From assembly GCA_036477795.1 (NCBI GenBank), contig JAZGDL010000152.1, forward strand, positions 1 to 11,274: 11,274 bases of DNA, in the 5' to 3' direction. The DNA is from JAZGDL01 sp036477795. GTDB lineage: Bacteria; Planctomycetota; Phycisphaerae; UBA1845. The position numbers and the translations under genes are program-made. Position 1 is the stretch's first letter, and the number at the start of each line of letters is the position of its first letter. Below are positions 9,450-11,274 of the stretch, one piece after another. The notes under the pieces are model-generated. The model did not search any database, was not told the DNA's origin, and worked only from the letters and a program-made list of their open reading frames with translations.

Positions 9450-9546
9450 GGTTGAAGGTTGGAAGGTTGAAGGTTAAAGGTTAAAGGTGCGGCGGACCTT
9501 CCGACCTTCCAACCTTCTAACCTTCTAACCTTCCAACCTTTAACCT
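9450..9546. repeat. Opposed AAGGTT-type arrays between convergent dgt and mgtE
   Basis: Degenerate units based on AAGGTTG/AAGGTTA run from 9450 to 9488. After the spacer GCGGCGG, their reverse complements (AACCTTC/CAACCTT) run from 9496 to 9546. The whole spacer can fold into a long imperfect hairpin, and may stop transcription from both sides. Confidence 0.85.
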
Positions 9547-9551
9547 AGTCG

Positions 9552-10949
9552 TCACGTGAGGATCAGCAGGGCGATCGAGAGATAGACGGCGATACTTAAA
9601 AGGTCATTGAAAGAGGTGATCAATGGGCCCGATGCGATGGCGGGATCGACGCCGACACGCCGGAAGAAAAAGGGCAGGGTGATACCCAGGCCGACGGACT
9701 CTACGATGGCACACAGCATGCCGAGGCTGACGGCCGTGCCCATCAGCATCGGCTTGACATCCGCCGGGGTGGCCAACTCGTAGCCCATCCGTCGTAATCC
9801 CAGCAGCATCACGCCGCTTAACAACCCGGTAACCAGGGAGCACGCCAATCCGACCAGGACGGCAATCCTCACCTCACGTGCGAACACCAACTGCAATCTG
9901 CTGGCGGCAAGCTCGCCGGTCGCAAAACCACGAAGGACGATGGTTGAGGTTTGAATGCCGGCGTTACCGCTGGTGGCTGCGATCATGGGCACGAACAACA
10001 GGAGGGCCGCCAGATGCGCCGACGTCAACGAGGTTTGGCCGAAAAACGCAATCACCCCCGCGGCCGCAAGCGTTCCGATGATGCAGGGTATGAGCCAAGT
10101 CATGCGTACGCGGGCGGCTCGAACGGCTGAGCGGGTTTCCAACTCGGCTGCGTCGGTGCCGGCCATGCGGTAGATGTCCTCGTCGGCCTCTTGGGCGGCA
10201 ACGTCCATGACGTCATCGTAGGTGATGCGGCCCATCAGCGTGCCTGTGTCGTTGATCACTGGGACGGCTGCCAGGTCATACTTTTGAATGATGAGAAGGA
10301 CCTCTTCCTGATCCTGGTGGACCGATACCGTGATCGGATCGCGTTCGCAAATCTCCTCGAGACGCGTATCCCTTGCATTGACCACCAGCCTCCGCAGGGG
10401 AACGACTCCGACCAGGCGTTCTTTGCCGTCGACGATGTAGACGTAGTGAAGGTCCTCATCAGCGGCGAAGGCCCGCACCTCCTCGACGGCTTCCGCCACG
10501 GTGGCGGAGGCCGGCAGCGACAGCAGCCGCGGGTTCATCAAACCACCGGCGGACTCCTCCCCGTAACTGAGCAGCTTGGCGATCTCGTCGGACTGCGCCC
10601 GGGGGATGTGCTCCAGGACCTCGTCGAACTGCTCCAGAGAAAGCTCCCCGACCACGTCGGCGGCGTCATCGGGCGGAAGCTGCTCGACGATTTCGGTCAG
10701 CTTCTCGTCGCTGAGGTCTTCCACCACCTCGCCACGGACTGCCTCGTCGAGCTCAACGACGACTTCAGCCATCATCCGAGGGGACAGACTGTACAGGACG
10801 CGGGAGCGCTGCTGGTCGTCAAGGAGATCGAGGACCTCGGCAATGTCGGCGGCGCGGGCGTCAGCCACGCCGGCTTTGAGCCCGTCGGCATCGGGCGACT
10901 CCAACTCCGCCGCGATCCGCTCAGCCAGTTGTTGAGCATCCGGTGTCAC
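9552..10949 (-). CDS. mgtE: MgtE-type magnesium transporter
   Basis: A 465-aa inner-membrane Mg2+ channel of the MgtE/SLC41 family. Domains in order: an N-terminal superhelical Mg2+-sensing domain (about 20-130) rich in acidic residues (ELDEA, LPPDDAADVV), ending in the family motif YGEESAGGLMNP (129-140); a pair of CBS domains (about 142-255); a connecting helix; then five predicted membrane helices from about 283 to 465. Pore-region motifs are GNAGIQTSTIVLRG (328-341) and VDPAIASGPLITSFNDLL (434-451), including the conserved D/P/T/D positions. The start is GTG at 10949, with GGGAAG about 6 bases upstream. The length matches the family (about 450 aa). In known MgtE proteins the cytosolic domains close the pore when cytoplasmic Mg2+ is high, so control is probably at protein level; I see no M-box-like leader. 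It is monocistronic as far as the window shows. Confidence 0.95.
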   Translation of the reverse strand: MTPDAQQLAERIAAELESPDADGLKAGVADARAADIAEVLDLLDDQQRSRVLYSLSPRMMAEVVVELDEAVRGEVVEDLSDEKLTEIVEQLPPDDAADVVGELSLEQFDEVLEHIPRAQSDEIAKLLSYGEESAGGLMNPRLLSLPASATVAEAVEEVRAFAADEDLHYVYIVDGKERLVGVVPLRRLVVNARDTRLEEICERDPITVSVHQDQEEVLLIIQKYDLAAVPVINDTGTLMGRITYDDVMDVAAQEADEDIYRMAGTDAAELETRSAVRAARVRMTWLIPCIIGTLAAAGVIAFFGQTSLTSAHLAALLLFVPMIAATSGNAGIQTSTIVLRGFATGELAASRLQLVFAREVRIAVLVGLACSLVTGLLSGVMLLGLRRMGYELATPADVKPMLMGTAVSLGMLCAIVESVGLGITLPFFFRRVGVDPAIASGPLITSFNDLLSIAVYLSIALLILT

Positions 10950-11003
10950 GAGTGTCTTCCCAATTCAATCAGAACTACCGCGCCTGACTTCCGATGGTAG
11001 GGC

Positions 11004-11033
11004 ATTATGCCCACGTACTGCTAGAGCGTCCAA
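11004..11033 (-). promoter_or_regulatory. Possible mgtE promoter with an overlapping 13-bp palindrome
   Basis: On the minus strand CATAAT (11009-11004) matches the -10 box at five of six positions. TTGGAC (11033-11028) lies 18 bases upstream as a poor -35. The palindrome GGGCATTATGCCC (11000-11012) covers the -10 and could be an operator. The -10 is about 55 bases before the mgtE GTG. Confidence 0.35.
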
Positions 11034-11080
11034 CGAGACCGAACCGCGCCGATCGGGAGGCGAGGCCGCGCGCCGGCAGA

Positions 11081-11107
11081 GCGTCTGCCAAACGACAAAG
11101 TCACTGC
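11081..11107. repeat. 27-bp dispersed repeat, copy 2 (upstream of mgtE)
   Basis: Exact match to 8164-8190. Here it is nearly enclosed by GCCGGCAG (11072-11079) and CTGCCGGC (11104-11111), so most of it would be a hairpin loop. Relative to mgtE it lies in the opposite orientation from copy 1 relative to dgt. Confidence 0.9.
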
Positions 11108-11126
11108 CGGCCCGCGCTCGCTCCAG

Positions 11127-11274
11127 AGTGTAGGGTCCGCCGTGCGGACCACCCCCGGACCGCCCACCAACCTCGCGTTCGTGGTCCGCACGGCGGACCC
11201 TACGCACTGGTCCGCACGGCGGACCCTACGCACTGTTCCGCACGGCGGACCCTACGCACTGGTCCGCACGGCGG
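11127..11274. repeat. 26-bp tandem array with an inverted copy, continuing past the window edge
   Basis: Direct units start at 11183, 11209, 11235 and 11261, each GGTCCGCACGGCGGACCCTA plus CGCACT (the third with GT for GG; the fourth cut by the window end). An inverted copy lies at 11127-11152. Each unit contains the hairpin GGTCCGC/GCGGACC. With the 27-bp repeat, this accounts for most of the gene-free 325 bp upstream of mgtE; the short open frames there are repeat readings. Confidence 0.9.

Noticed and set aside
10965..11207. Minus-strand open frames of 70-80 codons upstream of mgtE
   Set aside because: They consist almost entirely of the tandem and dispersed repeats and have no plausible start signals.
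11127..11274. CRISPR array
   Set aside because: The units follow each other directly, with no unique spacers, and contain their own full hairpins.

Overview
This is a high-GC, gene-dense bacterial window. Two things point to Planctomycetota, possibly a Phycisphaerae-like lineage: a tandem (double-length) UvrA, a layout known from PVC bacteria such as Chlamydia, and a heavy load of short palindromic and low-complexity repeats of a kind I associate with planctomycete genomes. The placement is inference from gene content, not a database match.

Layout. Positions 1-6593 (minus strand) hold a tandem uvrA that is interrupted. Read in its own 5'->3' direction, the order is: uvrA N-half (unit 1, ABC-I, 6593-4596); an inserted block of three small genes, namely a REP-associated tyrosine transposase (RAYT, 4599-3961), a 79-aa protein of unknown function (3964-3725) and a Pol-beta-type nucleotidyltransferase (3728-3156); then a long ORF (about 3103 to past base 1) carrying unit 1 ABC-II fused to unit 2 of UvrA. 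Unit 2 runs off the window inside its own inter-ABC linker. The first four genes of this run are joined by three successive 4-base ATGA stop/start overlaps. A predicted lipoprotein gene (7272-6628) lies 34 bp upstream of uvrA. Divergent from it on the plus strand are a HIT-family hydrolase/Ap4A-phosphorylase-like gene (7505-8026) and a dNTP triphosphohydrolase (8258-9445). An mgtE-type Mg2+ transporter (10949-9552) converges on the latter. The last 325 bp (10950-11274) contain no gene and are filled with repeats.

How the genes relate. UvrA scans DNA for bulky lesions in nucleotide excision repair, and dNTP triphosphohydrolase and HIT proteins are nucleotide-pool enzymes, so part of the neighbourhood is nucleic-acid housekeeping. 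mgtE is unrelated.

The main point of interest is the first UvrA unit. It has been split exactly in the linker between its two ATPase modules by a RAYT-containing cassette. Both modules keep their Walker A, zinc-binding and ABC-signature motifs. The overlaps suggest that the pieces are still translated from one message as a split UvrA. Repeat sequence has also entered other coding regions in frame: a 60-bp palindrome encodes the new C-terminus of the UvrA N-half, repeat-like sequence encodes the RAYT C-terminus and a loop before the unit-2 zinc module, 7-bp and 8-bp tandem repeats form the linker between the two UvrA units, and a REP fragment lies inside dgt.
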